A DNA stretch of 54,729 nt, taken from Longimicrobiaceae bacterium. Its GTDB lineage: Bacteria; Gemmatimonadota; Gemmatimonadetes; Longimicrobiales; Longimicrobiaceae. Below, in pieces: positions 27,474-36,174 of the stretch. Numbering within the stretch: the stretch's first letter is position 1; each line of letters begins with the position of its first letter. Below the pieces are notes generated by a model. It was given only the letters and a program-made list of their open reading frames with translations. It ran no database searches and was not told the origin of the DNA. The position numbers and the translations under genes were made by a program. Where the stretch lies: contig JAUJOM010000027.1 of the NCBI GenBank assembly GCA_030447645.1, forward strand, positions 1-54,729, written 5' to 3'.

Positions 27474-28577
27474 CTAGCGTTCTTTCACCGTGACTTTTCC
27501 TACGGCCCGGACGAGCTGTACGAGATCGAGCGGCTTTCCGATCACCGGACACCCGGTGCGATCCGCGACCTCATTGAGGTTTTCCCCGATCGCTCCGGAT
27601 ACAAACACCACCCGCTCCGCGAGATCGGGGGCTTCCCGGTGAAGCCACTCCCAGATCTCGAAGCCATCCTGTGCTCCCAGGTTGATATCCAGCAGGATCG
27701 CGTCGGGGCGGGCACGCGCCACGGCGTCCAGCCAGGCGTCGTCGAAGGGGCCAGCAGGGATCAGCGGCAAGACCCGGGCGCCGACGTGGCCAAGCAGCTG
27801 GGTAAAAAGCCGCAGTAGCGCGGGATCATCATCCACCAGGACCAGGGAGTGCCCAGCAAGCAGCTGTTCCTCTGGTGGAGGGATGGTTTTCCGCTTCATC
27901 TCGCGGGTGGGCAGCCAGATTTCAAAACACCCGCCTCCAAGCTCGTCCCCGTCCCGGTAGCCGATCTCACCCCCAAGCTGGGCTACCACCCATGCGGCGG
28001 ATGCGAGCCCCAGGCCGCTTCCTCCATGATCCCCGTGTACAGTGGCATGGAAGAGATTAGCACGCAGCACCTGCGCCACGCCGCAGCCGTCGTCCTCAAC
28101 GGCGATGCGGATGCCATCCCGCCCGCCCCGGGCCTCCGCGTCCAACCCGACCCGAACGCGCGAACGAGCATGGCGGCACGCGTTGCGGAGCAGGTTGCCC
28201 AGTGCGCGCCGGAGAAACGAGGCCCGTCCCGCAACGGCCGTATTTTCAGGAACGGCGGTGAGCAACTCAACGTCAACTGGCGGACAACCCAGCACCGCAC
28301 GTTCGATTTCCGTGCGGACAACCTCCAGCAACCGAATGGACGCATCCCCGGGGGCGGGGCGATGGCTGATCGCGTCCGCCATGTCCGCCACCATCGCACT
28401 CAGGTCACGATGCTCGGCCAGTGCCACCTCCAGCTCTGTCGGCGCCAGCCGCCCCGCGCGCATCTCCGCAAGCACCAAGGTCATACGGGCATCAACCAGG
28501 GCCAGCAGGCCACGCATATCGTGCATCAGCTCCGCCGAAGCGACACCGAGTGCCGCGAAATCGGTTGTATTCCTCAC
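27474..28577 (-). CDS. Histidine kinase with C-terminal receiver
   Basis: About 367 residues. A short DHp-like segment with ELMHDMRGLLALVDARM (candidate phospho-His), an HATPase domain with NLLRNACRHAR, DDGCGVAQV and GSGLGLASA, then a receiver with VDDDPALL, phospho-Asp in AILLDINLG and Lys in VIGKPLDL. No N-terminal sensor domain. The GTG start at 28577 overlaps the stop of the AraC-type regulator upstream (GTGA), so these two form a regulator/kinase pair; an in-frame ATG at 28625 is less likely. Likely role: control of, or by, the coupled AraC-type protein. Confidence 0.82.
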   Translation of the reverse strand: MRNTTDFAALGVASAELMHDMRGLLALVDARMTLVLAEMRAGRLAPTELEVALAEHRDLSAMVADMADAISHRPAPGDASIRLLEVVRTEIERAVLGCPPVDVELLTAVPENTAVAGRASFLRRALGNLLRNACRHARSRVRVGLDAEARGGRDGIRIAVEDDGCGVAQVLRANLFHATVHGDHGGSGLGLASAAWVVAQLGGEIGYRDGDELGGGCFEIWLPTREMKRKTIPPPEEQLLAGHSLVLVDDDPALLRLFTQLLGHVGARVLPLIPAGPFDDAWLDAVARARPDAILLDINLGAQDGFEIWEWLHREAPDLAERVVFVSGAIGENLNEVADRTGCPVIGKPLDLVQLVRAVGKVTVKER

Positions 28578-29464
28578 GCTACCCGTGCGGGATGGCGTGA
28601 AACGGCGGCTGCCTTGCCGGCCCACATACCCACGACGGGCGGGGGGGGAGCGGGTTCCTCTACAGCCCTCCGGGACTCGGCGAGCGCATCCACGAACGCC
28701 GCGGAGATGACACGGAATGCTCCCCGCTGCCGCAACGTTGTCGGGCCCATCTGTACCACGCCATGCAAAGCCCGTCGCAATGCGTCGTCAGAAGAGTAGC
28801 CACACGCGAGTGCCACGTTGGATACCGTCTGGCCGGGATCGTCCAGCATCTCGGCAGCCAGCAGCAAGCGCATCCAGACCAGCAGCCGACGCGGTACCGG
28901 AAGCCCGGAGCTCCGGCACCAGCGCAACAGCGTGGCGGGCGAAAGATGCAGGGCGGCAGCCAGGTTGCGGGCATGGCCACCGACAGCCACCAGCTCCCCG
29001 GCCGCATCCAGAATCGCTCGCCCGCGCCCGGGGAACGGCACAGCGATGCCACGATCCAGCAGGCTCCGCAGCGGGCGCCCGCGGGCTGCGTCGAGGCGCC
29101 GGCGAACTGCTTCCGTCGTATCCTCCGCCACGATATCGATCACCTCGACGACACCCCACTCGCCTAGTGTCCGTATATCGTGGAACCAGCCAGGCTGATT
29201 GGAGAACGCCGCGACTACTGTAGCCGATGGAAAAGCACGCAGCAGGCTATATAGCTCCGGTGCGAGTCCGCCTCGGGAGCCCTGCCCATGATACGGATCC
29301 ACGACCACGATACCGGCTGGAGCCGCGGAGCGCACGGCGTCCGGAAGCGCCGCCCAATCCGGCACCCAGCACGCCTCGAAGCGAGGATGTGCGGCTCGTC
29401 GTAAGCGCTCCCTGAACACGCGGTCCGCGTGCAAAACTAACAGGGGTCGGGTTGGATTCCGCAT
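28574..29464 (-). CDS. AraC-type regulator with receiver-like N-terminus
   Basis: A 296-residue protein. Residues ~5-120 have a flavodoxin/receiver-like layout (PLLVLHADRVFRERL, GIVVVDPYHG) without the standard phosphorylation set. Residues ~165-255 hold an AraC-like DNA-binding part: LAAALHLSPATLLRWCR and the typical SNVALACGYSSDDALRRALH second helix-turn-helix. The last 40 residues are Pro/Ala rich. It is coupled to the histidine kinase-receiver gene downstream, suggesting a two-component relation although it is not a classical response regulator. The region upstream (29465-29597) is shared with a divergent lipoprotein gene and contains a CCGGGCCCGG palindrome (29513-29522). Confidence 0.8.
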   Translation of the reverse strand: MRNPTRPLLVLHADRVFRERLRRAAHPRFEACWVPDWAALPDAVRSAAPAGIVVVDPYHGQGSRGGLAPELYSLLRAFPSATVVAAFSNQPGWFHDIRTLGEWGVVEVIDIVAEDTTEAVRRRLDAARGRPLRSLLDRGIAVPFPGRGRAILDAAGELVAVGGHARNLAAALHLSPATLLRWCRSSGLPVPRRLLVWMRLLLAAEMLDDPGQTVSNVALACGYSSDDALRRALHGVVQMGPTTLRQRGAFRVISAAFVDALAESRRAVEEPAPPPPVVGMWAGKAAAVSRHPARVA

Positions 29465-29597
29465 AGGTTGACGCGAAATATCGGATGTTTAGGCCGGGCG
29501 GAGTGCATATACCGGGCCCGGCGCTATCATATTACTCTTGGATCACGTGACCAGCCGGTCGCGATCCGATCAACCGCCGAGACCGAGGAGTCCGCTG

Positions 29598-29735
29598 ATG
29601 AAGACCGTCCGCCTTGCAATCGCCGCCGTCGCTGTCGCTTTCGCCGCCGCTTGCTCCAACAGCCCCACCGCTCCGTCTGCAATACCAGCAACAGACGCGC
29701 CTTCGTTCGGCGGATTCGCGGGCTCCTCTGGCTGA
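29598..29735 (+). CDS. Very small predicted lipoprotein
   Basis: A 45-residue peptide from ATG 29598, with ribosome binding site GAGGAG at good spacing. A cleavable signal peptide ends in a lipobox AAACSNSP, leaving a mature lipidated tail of about 27 residues rich in Ser, Pro and Gly and ending FGGFAGSSG. Such short SPT/GPS-type lipoproteins appear characteristic of this lineage (recollection, not checked). It converges with the TPR protein gene 24 bases away. Function unknown. Confidence 0.6.
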   Translation: MKTVRLAIAAVAVAFAAACSNSPTAPSAIPATDAPSFGGFAGSSG

Positions 29736-29758
29736 GCGCTCTTACTCGGCGACACTTT

Positions 29759-31048
29759 CTATACCGCTGCGCCCGCTTCGAGGGACTGCACGAACTGCTG
29801 GGCAAGCCCAGCCACTGAACCTTGGACAGCGCTAGGACTGGCAGGTGCGGCTTGGACGCGCGAAGTGGAGGCTCTCTGCTCCATCTGAACAGACTCCAGC
29901 ACTGCTTCAGCGTCGAATAGCACCTTCGTCTGACCCCTCTGCCGGGCGAGGGCCGCAGCAGCCTCACCCGCCTGCTTAGCCTGGTCCAGAAGGCCTAGGC
30001 TCGCCGCGCCACGGGCGGCCTCGACAAGGGCATTGGCTTTACCAGCTGTGTCGTCCGAGAAGCCCCAAATTACCTGCCAGGTGGCCTCGAAGATACACTC
30101 CTCCCCCATCGCACCAGCGGCGCGGGCGAGGCCAGCATGTCCGTACGGCTGGTGCCATGGCCGCATTCGTGGGACGGCAGCCCGGAAGACAGACAGCGCA
30201 TCCGCGAATCGTCCTTGCAGAACCCATACAAGCCCGACGTCGTATGCAAGGCTGGGCAAGTCAGGATGGGCCGGTCCGTACGCGCTGAGGGCGCGGGCGG
30301 CGTAGTCCTGCGCTACCTGTACGTTGTCACATTCCGCCTCGACCGTAAACAGGTCGTGGGCCGCCATCCCCTGCGGCTCGCGTAATCCTCGACGCTCCGC
30401 AGCCCGTAGGGCCTTTTGCAGGTTCTTGCGTGCGTTGGGGAAGGCACCACGGGCAACGAACATCTTCCCAAGGGCAATGTAGGCGCGGGAATACGAGTCC
30501 CAGTCACCTACCTGCCGCGCCAGCGCAATCGTCCGGTGCAGCCAGGTTTCCGCCCGAGGATATTCCGCGCGGTCACGAGCCGCACGCCCGACCGCCAACG
30601 CCAGGCGGGGATCGCCAGGGCAGGCCGCAGCCGCCGCCTGAGCAAATTCCAGCTCGGTAGCCCGAGCGCCTCGAACATTTGCCCACTGCGCGATGCGGGT
30701 ACACGCCAGAGCTACCAGATCCGCGCGCGCAGCCTCAGGGCGGCCGAGAAGCCCGGCAAGCACGGCCAGCGGCTCCTCCAGAGCCGGTTCAGGAGAAATC
30801 GCCAGCAGGTCGGCAAGCCTTTGCTCCTCCGCGCCGGGAGCAAACAAGGGTGCACGGCCCGAGGGCGCGACCGCTGCCCACAAAGTCACCGTGCGGAGCG
30901 ACCGCCAGAGCAAACCACCGATCTCCCCCTGGATCTCCTCCAGAACACCCATCCCTTCGAGTGGCTCGGGCCCACGCAGAATCGGAGGGGGGACTCGCCA
31001 GCGACGGCGCTCGGTGCGTGGGCGGCTCTTGGGGACAACTCGGGGCAT
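29759..31048 (-). CDS. TPR-repeat protein
   Basis: A 429-residue cytoplasmic protein made largely of helical tetratricopeptide-like repeats (AERRGLREPQGMAAHDLF, DWDSYSRAYIALGKMFVA, DLPSLAYDVGLVWVLQGR). The first 60 residues are basic (RSRPRTERRRWRVPPPI) and then carry SLRTVTLWAAVAPS; there is no clear DNA-binding motif. Proteins of this form usually bind peptides or partner proteins. It converges on the tiny lipoprotein gene. The start ATG 31048 has GGAG upstream. Specific role unknown. Confidence 0.75.
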   Translation of the reverse strand: MPRVVPKSRPRTERRRWRVPPPILRGPEPLEGMGVLEEIQGEIGGLLWRSLRTVTLWAAVAPSGRAPLFAPGAEEQRLADLLAISPEPALEEPLAVLAGLLGRPEAARADLVALACTRIAQWANVRGARATELEFAQAAAAACPGDPRLALAVGRAARDRAEYPRAETWLHRTIALARQVGDWDSYSRAYIALGKMFVARGAFPNARKNLQKALRAAERRGLREPQGMAAHDLFTVEAECDNVQVAQDYAARALSAYGPAHPDLPSLAYDVGLVWVLQGRFADALSVFRAAVPRMRPWHQPYGHAGLARAAGAMGEECIFEATWQVIWGFSDDTAGKANALVEAARGAASLGLLDQAKQAGEAAAALARQRGQTKVLFDAEAVLESVQMEQRASTSRVQAAPASPSAVQGSVAGLAQQFVQSLEAGAAV

Positions 31049-31297
31049 GGACGACTCCGTTCAGGAGGGGATACAGGATGCTGAGATCATGCAACGTCAA
31101 AAATACGTGTGAGACAGCAAAATACAAGCCTTTGGTTTCACTACTTATGTCAAAGTGAGTCTCATGGCGTGAAACTGCAAGGGATTTCGGCTTTTCTCAT
31201 CTCTTTCGATCCGAGGTCCCGCTCTCGGACACTCTTGCGCTTTGCCCTGGTTTTTTGCATCCTGCGACGCTACTCACCACGAGGAGACTCCCCTACC

Positions 31298-32446
31298 ATG
31301 TATCGCACACTGCTGGCGCTGTCTGTTCTGCTCTCCGCGGCCCCAGCCGCAGCGCAACGTGGCGACACACTCCCGCTCCCACGGTTTACCGTCACGCCCT
31401 ATCTGGGCGGGCGTATTCCGTTCGGTACAGAGCAGACGTTCCTGAACCGGGACAGCACCGCAGGCTTCTTCTTCGATGAGGAGCGGGGCGGCGGGGCGCT
31501 GGTGGGCCTTGATGCGGAAGTCCGCGTGCGGGGGCCGTTCAGCGCGGTCGCCGGCGTCGCCTACAGCAGTGCGGGTGGCATTGTCTTCACCGTGGTGGAG
31601 CTGGGGGAGGATACCAGCCTCGCCCAGCGGCTCCGCCGGACGGGTTCGACCTACCTGTTGTCCAAAGCGGGCGTGGCGTACCGCCTTCCGCTTCCCAATC
31701 CCGAGACGCGTCGTTTCCGCTCCGTCGCCTCGGTGGTTGCCGCGCCGGCACTGGTCCGCGAAACTCCGGCCGGCCAGTCCGCAATCAACCATCCCGCGGT
31801 CAACCTCGGCTTCAAGGCGCTGCTGCCACTGGGGAGCTCACGCGTGGCCTTCCACATGGCTTTCGAGGATTACGTCACTTTCTGGAACGCGCGGGAGTAC
31901 GAGCGTCGGGAGCGCGCGCGGATCGATGAGCCGGAATTGACCGTGGACTTCGCCTCTCCCCGCGGCAACCTGCTCATGTTCCACGGAGGATTGACCTTCC
32001 TCGTCGGTGACCGCACCCCGGCGTTGATCCGGGCCTACACTCCGGCACCCGCTGCACCAGGGATGATCCCGATCCGGGTGTGCGTTATGGAAGGCGGGGA
32101 GCTTCGCGAAGTGGATGCTATGGTGAGCCCTGCCACGGGCGACACCCTGGTCAGCCAGCGCCGCTTCAGCGACGTGTATCCGGAAACGATGGGGTATGCG
32201 GCGACGCCGGACTTTTATATCCGCGGCGAGGCGGTGACTTTTGATCGCACACGTTACGTCCAGTTTGGCCTGACGCGGATCATTCCTGCTAACGTGCTGA
32301 TGCGTGCGGGTGAGTACCAGGGTGTGCCGATCTTTCGTGAACGGAACGTAACCGGCACGCCGGACGTGCTGTACATGCCGGTACGCAGCGGCTGCGAGTT
32401 CCAGGCGTACCAGCGGGAGCAGGCGGTCCGAGGCGTTCGCGGCTGA
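31298..32446 (+). CDS. Predicted outer-membrane/periplasmic beta-rich protein
   Basis: About 382 residues from ATG 31298 (GAGGAG upstream). A signal peptide MYRTLLALSVLLSAAPAAAQ ends in a typical AAAQ cleavage site. The mature part alternates hydrophobic and polar residues (FTVTPYLGGRIPFG, LVGLDAEVRVRGPFSAVAGV) like a beta-barrel, with a C-terminal globular part (IPIRVCVMEGGELREVDAMV). The frame is open upstream to 31109 but that extension is not coding-like. Likely a surface or outer-membrane protein; family not recognised. Confidence 0.7.
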   Translation: MYRTLLALSVLLSAAPAAAQRGDTLPLPRFTVTPYLGGRIPFGTEQTFLNRDSTAGFFFDEERGGGALVGLDAEVRVRGPFSAVAGVAYSSAGGIVFTVVELGEDTSLAQRLRRTGSTYLLSKAGVAYRLPLPNPETRRFRSVASVVAAPALVRETPAGQSAINHPAVNLGFKALLPLGSSRVAFHMAFEDYVTFWNAREYERRERARIDEPELTVDFASPRGNLLMFHGGLTFLVGDRTPALIRAYTPAPAAPGMIPIRVCVMEGGELREVDAMVSPATGDTLVSQRRFSDVYPETMGYAATPDFYIRGEAVTFDRTRYVQFGLTRIIPANVLMRAGEYQGVPIFRERNVTGTPDVLYMPVRSGCEFQAYQREQAVRGVRG

Positions 32447-32477
32447 GTTGGCTGCAAGCTAGGTCGCGTGCCACGGA

Positions 32478-33203
32478 TTATCCCGCAGCCGCCTCCAGCA
32501 CGCGTCCGAAGCGACGCTCCCGCCCACGGAAATCCCGAACAGCCGAAGCCAGATCCGTTGGACCGAAATCCGGCCACATCCGCGTGGTGAAGAACAGCTC
32601 GGCGTAGGCAGCCTCCCACAGAAGGAAGTCGCTGAGCCGCTGTTCCCCACCAGTACGGATCAGCAGGTCCACGTCGCTCACCGGCTCTCTCTCGTGGACG
32701 GCTTCAGCCAGGGCCTCGGCGAACTCCGCTCTGGTCGGCTCGTAGCGCCCCTTCAGGCGTGCAGAGGCGTGCACGATGGCGTCGCGGGCGGAGTAGTCCA
32801 GGGCGATCCGGAGATACATCCGATTTCCGTCCGCAGTGGCAGCCTCGGCAGCGTCGATCGCCAGAAGAAGCGGCGTGGCCAGCCGGTCTCGACGGCCGAT
32901 GATACCAAGCCGAATGCCATTGGCTATACAGCGCGCCGTTTCTGCTGCCAGGTATGCCCGGAACAGGCGCATGAGAGCGGCTACCTCGGGGCTCGGGCGC
33001 TGCCAGTTGTCGGATGAAAAAGCGTAAAGAGTCAGAGTGCCCACGCCAAGGTCCGGAGCCGCCTCGGTGATCTTCCGCACCTGCTGGGCACCAGCCCGGT
33101 GTCCAAAGGTGCGCGGGCGCCCCCGCTCCCTGGCCCAGCGACCATTCCCGTCCATGATGATCGCGACGTGGAGCCCACCGTCGTTTGAAAAGCCGTGCTG
33201 CAT
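32478..33203 (-). CDS. uppS: Isoprenyl transferase (undecaprenyl diphosphate synthase type)
   Basis: A 241-residue cis-prenyltransferase that extends farnesyl diphosphate with isopentenyl diphosphate to make the lipid carrier for cell-wall and polysaccharide synthesis. Motifs: [17 protein letters not shown] with the catalytic Asp, [23 protein letters not shown], and the C-terminal [20 protein letters not shown]. The start is ATG 33203; an in-frame extension to 33347 overlaps the upstream regulator and is not family-like. It sits 17 bases after a small winged-helix regulator gene, in one operon with it. Confidence 0.92.
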   Translation of the reverse strand: MQHGFSNDGGLHVAIIMDGNGRWARERGRPRTFGHRAGAQQVRKITEAAPDLGVGTLTLYAFSSDNWQRPSPEVAALMRLFRAYLAAETARCIANGIRLGIIGRRDRLATPLLLAIDAAEAATADGNRMYLRIALDYSARDAIVHASARLKGRYEPTRAEFAEALAEAVHEREPVSDVDLLIRTGGEQRLSDFLLWEAAYAELFFTTRMWPDFGPTDLASAVRDFRGRERRFGRVLEAAAG

Positions 33204-33220
33204 GAAGTATCGATTACAGG

Positions 33221-33598
33221 TCAGCGGTCGCGGACGGTCTGGATAAGGGCTTCCATGTGGTCCAGATAGCGCTCCAGAGCGGAACGCCCGTCGGAGGTAA
33301 GGCAAAAGTCGGTTCGAGGCACCCGGCCATCGAAGCGTTTGTTGCATTCCAGGTAACCCGCCTCCTCGAGCTTGCGGGCATGTACGCTCAGGTTGCCATC
33401 CGTGGTGGCGAGCATAGCCTTGAGGTCGTTGAAGCTCAGGGACTCGTTTACGGCAAGCGCGCTCACGATGCCCAGGCGGATACGCTCATGGATCAGCCGA
33501 TCCAGCTCGAGCGCTCCACGCTCGGGGGCATCGCCGTGGACGCTGCCGAGCCCCGCCCCAGGCTGAGCGTCGCGGGCTGCAGGCTTGTGTTTAGCCAC
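33221..33598 (-). CDS. Winged-helix transcriptional regulator
   Basis: A 125-residue protein with a winged-helix domain (HTH_34-like): [40 protein letters not shown], and the wing [21 protein letters not shown]. Such small regulators often control the gene for a membrane protein beside them. Its start overlaps the end of the predicted membrane protein gene (33591-33598), and uppS follows. It may repress or activate this small operon. Confidence 0.82.
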   Translation of the reverse strand: MAKHKPAARDAQPGAGLGSVHGDAPERGALELDRLIHERIRLGIVSALAVNESLSFNDLKAMLATTDGNLSVHARKLEEAGYLECNKRFDGRVPRTDFCLTSDGRSALERYLDHMEALIQTVRDR

Positions 33599-34205
33599 CG
33601 TACCTCCAAGCGATCACGGAGCCAAACACCAGGTGCAGCCCACCGAAGCCCGCGGCCATCAGCGCATTTCCCCAAATGGGTGCCAGGAACAGGGCGGCAC
33701 CGCCAAGCAGCATGAAAGCGCACCCCATCACCGGCACGATGCGCACCGAAAACGCGCCCGCGGTGACCACCCCGACACCGAAAAGCAGCATCCACACACC
33801 GGGCAATAAATCGATCAAGCCAGCCTGGAAGAGCACGACGGTGAGCAGCGCACCCGCAACCAGCGGCGGTGCAAGCGAAAGCACAAATTTGCGCCCGGGG
33901 CCCGAAAGCAGGGGCATGCCCGCGCGGTGAGCCTTCCAGCCCCCCGCCGCCACGCCGATAGCCAGCGATACCAGGGCCTCCCCCATCCAGACGGCGAGCC
34001 ACAGCGTCGGAGTGGTCTGCTGGGATGCGATCCACGCGGCGAGTACGGCGGATACACCAATCGCGATCTGCCCCCAGCCGGAAACGGCCGTGAAGCTCCC
34101 GGCGCGCTCCATGGTTTCCCGGATAAAGCGCAGGTTGTCCATCGCCCGGGCATGCAGCTCGAGCGGTTCCTTGGGCGCGGGACGAATGGGGTGCACGGTG
34201 GCCAT
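33591..34205 (-). CDS. Predicted membrane protein, leaderless transcript
   Basis: About 204 residues. After a short charged N-terminus ([20 protein letters not shown]) come six hydrophobic helices, e.g. [56 protein letters not shown], separated by short basic loops. The ATG at 34205 lies seven bases after a -10 box, so the mRNA probably has no 5' leader. It is the first gene of an operon with a winged-helix regulator and uppS. Function not recognised. Confidence 0.78.
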   Translation of the reverse strand: MATVHPIRPAPKEPLELHARAMDNLRFIRETMERAGSFTAVSGWGQIAIGVSAVLAAWIASQQTTPTLWLAVWMGEALVSLAIGVAAGGWKAHRAGMPLLSGPGRKFVLSLAPPLVAGALLTVVLFQAGLIDLLPGVWMLLFGVGVVTAGAFSVRIVPVMGCAFMLLGGAALFLAPIWGNALMAAGFGGLHLVFGSVIAWRYGG

Positions 34206-34212
34206 GGGAGCA

Positions 34213-34241
34213 AGTATATGCGGGGGTACACACGAGGTCAA
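34213..34241 (-). promoter_or_regulatory. Promoter giving a leaderless mRNA (membrane protein gene)
   Basis: TTGACC (34241-34236) and TATACT (34218-34213) with exactly 17 bases between; the ATG at 34205 begins eight bases after the -10, where transcription should start. A near-consensus promoter for the 34205-32478 operon; it overlaps the end of the amidohydrolase gene upstream. Confidence 0.75.
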
Positions 34242-35254
34242 GTACTTTGTCGTGCAAACCGAGGTCTCCATCGATCAAGGCAGGGGAGCACACGGGCAGC
34301 CCGGGTCAACGTGACTTCCGGGTAGCCAAGTGCCCGCTTCACGTGGATGTCCCGCTGGAGCGCATTCATCTGCCGCTCCAAGCTGTACACGCGGTGGGCG
34401 CCCAGCTTTCGGAGAAAGTAAAACGCATTTGACGGCACAGGCCAGTCGCTCCCATACACTGTGCGCTCGTTGAACGTCGGATCACCCGCCAGGCGGGGAA
34501 GGTGGGCAAAGCGGGATGGATTCGCGAGCCCGGAGTTGTCGACCCACAGGTGCGGATAGCGGACGAGCAGTTCGCGCAGCGCCGGAAGCTGGTCCGGCTC
34601 CCTGGCGCCATGAACACGAGTCCCCGAATGCGCGCAGATCACGGGAACCCCGGCGTCCAGTGGTACCTCCAGCAGGCGCACGTCGTTGTATTCGGGCGTG
34701 ACGGTGGCGAACGTCTGCTCGCCCCCACTGGCGTGTACCAGCAAGGGGAGGCGTGCATCGGCCATACGCTGGTAGAAGCGGGCGAGGCCGGGATCACCCG
34801 GATTGATCGCCTGCACGATCGGCAGCCACTTCAAGAGCACCGCCCCTCGCGCGATGCACTCGTCCAGCCGCTCCAGTGCGTCCCGTCGGTACGGGTTGAT
34901 GGAGGGGCCCGGCAGGAGCTCCGGGTGCTCCTGGCACATCCGGAAGACCCACCCGGGGGGCACGATCATCTGCGAGTGCTCCGGATCGAGCATTCCGTTC
35001 CGGTCGTACACTCCGTCAAATCCGAGTGCTACCGCCTGGTCCAGCTCGCTTTCACGCACCAGGCGGGCGAGCATCGCGGCCCAATCCGCGTCCACCGTGG
35101 TGCGCATCTGCTCCCCGGTGATCCGATACTTAATGCGGAGCAGTCTGAAGGTGTAGCGCCTCCGGAAGCGGGGTGAGGTCCAGCATCCGGACCCATTCGT
35201 CCCCACCCCTGCCAGATGTGCGTGCACGTCGATCTTGGGGATGTGCATATTCAT
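34238..35254 (-). CDS. Amidohydrolase-family (TIM-barrel) metal hydrolase
   Basis: A 338-residue protein with the amidohydrolase-2 signature: metal-binding IDVHAHL at the N-terminus, [30 protein letters not shown] and the C-terminal [10 protein letters not shown] with the conserved Asp. Relatives hydrolyse or decarboxylate many ring and amide substrates, so the substrate is open. The ATG at 35254 overlaps the stop of the alpha/beta hydrolase upstream as ATGA; the frame is open much further upstream but that part is the shadow of the hydrolase. Likely co-translated with it. Confidence 0.85.
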   Translation of the reverse strand: MNMHIPKIDVHAHLAGVGTNGSGCWTSPRFRRRYTFRLLRIKYRITGEQMRTTVDADWAAMLARLVRESELDQAVALGFDGVYDRNGMLDPEHSQMIVPPGWVFRMCQEHPELLPGPSINPYRRDALERLDECIARGAVLLKWLPIVQAINPGDPGLARFYQRMADARLPLLVHASGGEQTFATVTPEYNDVRLLEVPLDAGVPVICAHSGTRVHGAREPDQLPALRELLVRYPHLWVDNSGLANPSRFAHLPRLAGDPTFNERTVYGSDWPVPSNAFYFLRKLGAHRVYSLERQMNALQRDIHVKRALGYPEVTLTRAARVLPCLDRWRPRFARQST

Positions 35255-36174
35255 GCGCGCTGGTGCTGTCCGAACCACCGCAGCATGGCTCGTTCCGTAT
35301 CCGGCGAAAAGACCGTGGTGTAATGAGTCTCCCGCGGCAGGACGAGCAGCTCGGAGCACGGCAGGTGCTCCCGCAGCGTTTGGCCCTGGGCCAGGGGGAC
35401 GATCCAATCCCGTGCGCCGTACACCAGCAGGGTGGGAGCCTGAACCCGCCGGGCCGACTCCGGCAGCCCAACCCCCGCGATGGTCTCGTTCACCGCGCGC
35501 ACGTAATCCCACGATCCTCTGGTGGTGTGTGCCAGACGGATCGGATAAACGTCGCGCTTGAAGCGACCGAATGCCGGCACCAGCCCCCACCATCCGTAGT
35601 CGCGACGCTGGGCCAGGCAGAGTGGGGTGCAAAAGCCAGCCACCTCGAAGACCACGGTCCGCGCCGTCGGCTGGACGTGGAGCGGAGTGGAGAGCAAAGC
35701 CACCGAACCCACCTCCGGGAGTGTGCCGCGCACCAGAGCACCAAGCGCAACGGCACCCCCGAAGCTCTGGCAGAGCAGGTGCACCGGCAGCTCCGGGTAC
35801 ACGGCACGCGCGTGCTTGACCGCATCCGGCACGGCGCCAGGGATGATCGCGGGATCAAAGCGCGTGGTGCTCCGCCTTCCGTGGCCATCCAGATCGAAGG
35901 TCCACACTGCATACCCCGCGAGTAGCAGCGCACGGAACAGGTTGATCTGGGGGAAAAGCGCGTCGTTTCCGGCTCCATGCGCAAACACGATCAGCGCGTG
36001 CGGCGGGCGGGCCGGAGTGAGCAGGTAAGCATCCGTTTCGCCCCCTGCCTCCGGACGGGAGTATGGCAGGTGCTTCCATGTCATCCGCTGCCGAGCCATC
36101 CATGCCTGAAAATCCCGCTCGTGTCTCACACCTCGCACTTGCGCGACCGCGTTCAACGGCGAGATGTCAGCCAT
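35251..36174 (-). CDS. Alpha/beta hydrolase (monoacylglycerol lipase-like)
   Basis: A 307-residue serine hydrolase with a lid-type fold. Visible: oxyanion region IVFAHGAGNDALFPQINLFR, the GHGRRS segment, a nucleophile elbow LLCQSFGGAVALG (Cys-Gln-Ser-Phe-Gly in place of Gly-x-Ser-x-Gly), the acid in YGARDWIVP, and His in LPRETHYTTVFSP. Esterase or lipase activity is likely, substrate unknown. Its start overlaps the stop of the large histidine kinase upstream by 8 bases, and its stop overlaps the amidohydrolase, so kinase, hydrolase and amidohydrolase are co-transcribed. Confidence 0.85.
   Translation of the reverse strand: MADISPLNAVAQVRGVRHERDFQAWMARQRMTWKHLPYSRPEAGGETDAYLLTPARPPHALIVFAHGAGNDALFPQINLFRALLLAGYAVWTFDLDGHGRRSTTRFDPAIIPGAVPDAVKHARAVYPELPVHLLCQSFGGAVALGALVRGTLPEVGSVALLSTPLHVQPTARTVVFEVAGFCTPLCLAQRRDYGWWGLVPAFGRFKRDVYPIRLAHTTRGSWDYVRAVNETIAGVGLPESARRVQAPTLLVYGARDWIVPLAQGQTLREHLPCSELLVLPRETHYTTVFSPDTERAMLRWFGQHQRA

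Noticed and set aside
31063..31101. Possible promoter TTGACG...CTGTAT before the TPR gene
   Set aside because: Spacer of 18 with a poor -10; not better than chance in this sequence.
31092..31172. Inverted GAGAC/GTCTC repeat in the 31.1-kb spacer
   Set aside because: Only five bases per arm, far apart; no transposase or terminal-repeat context.
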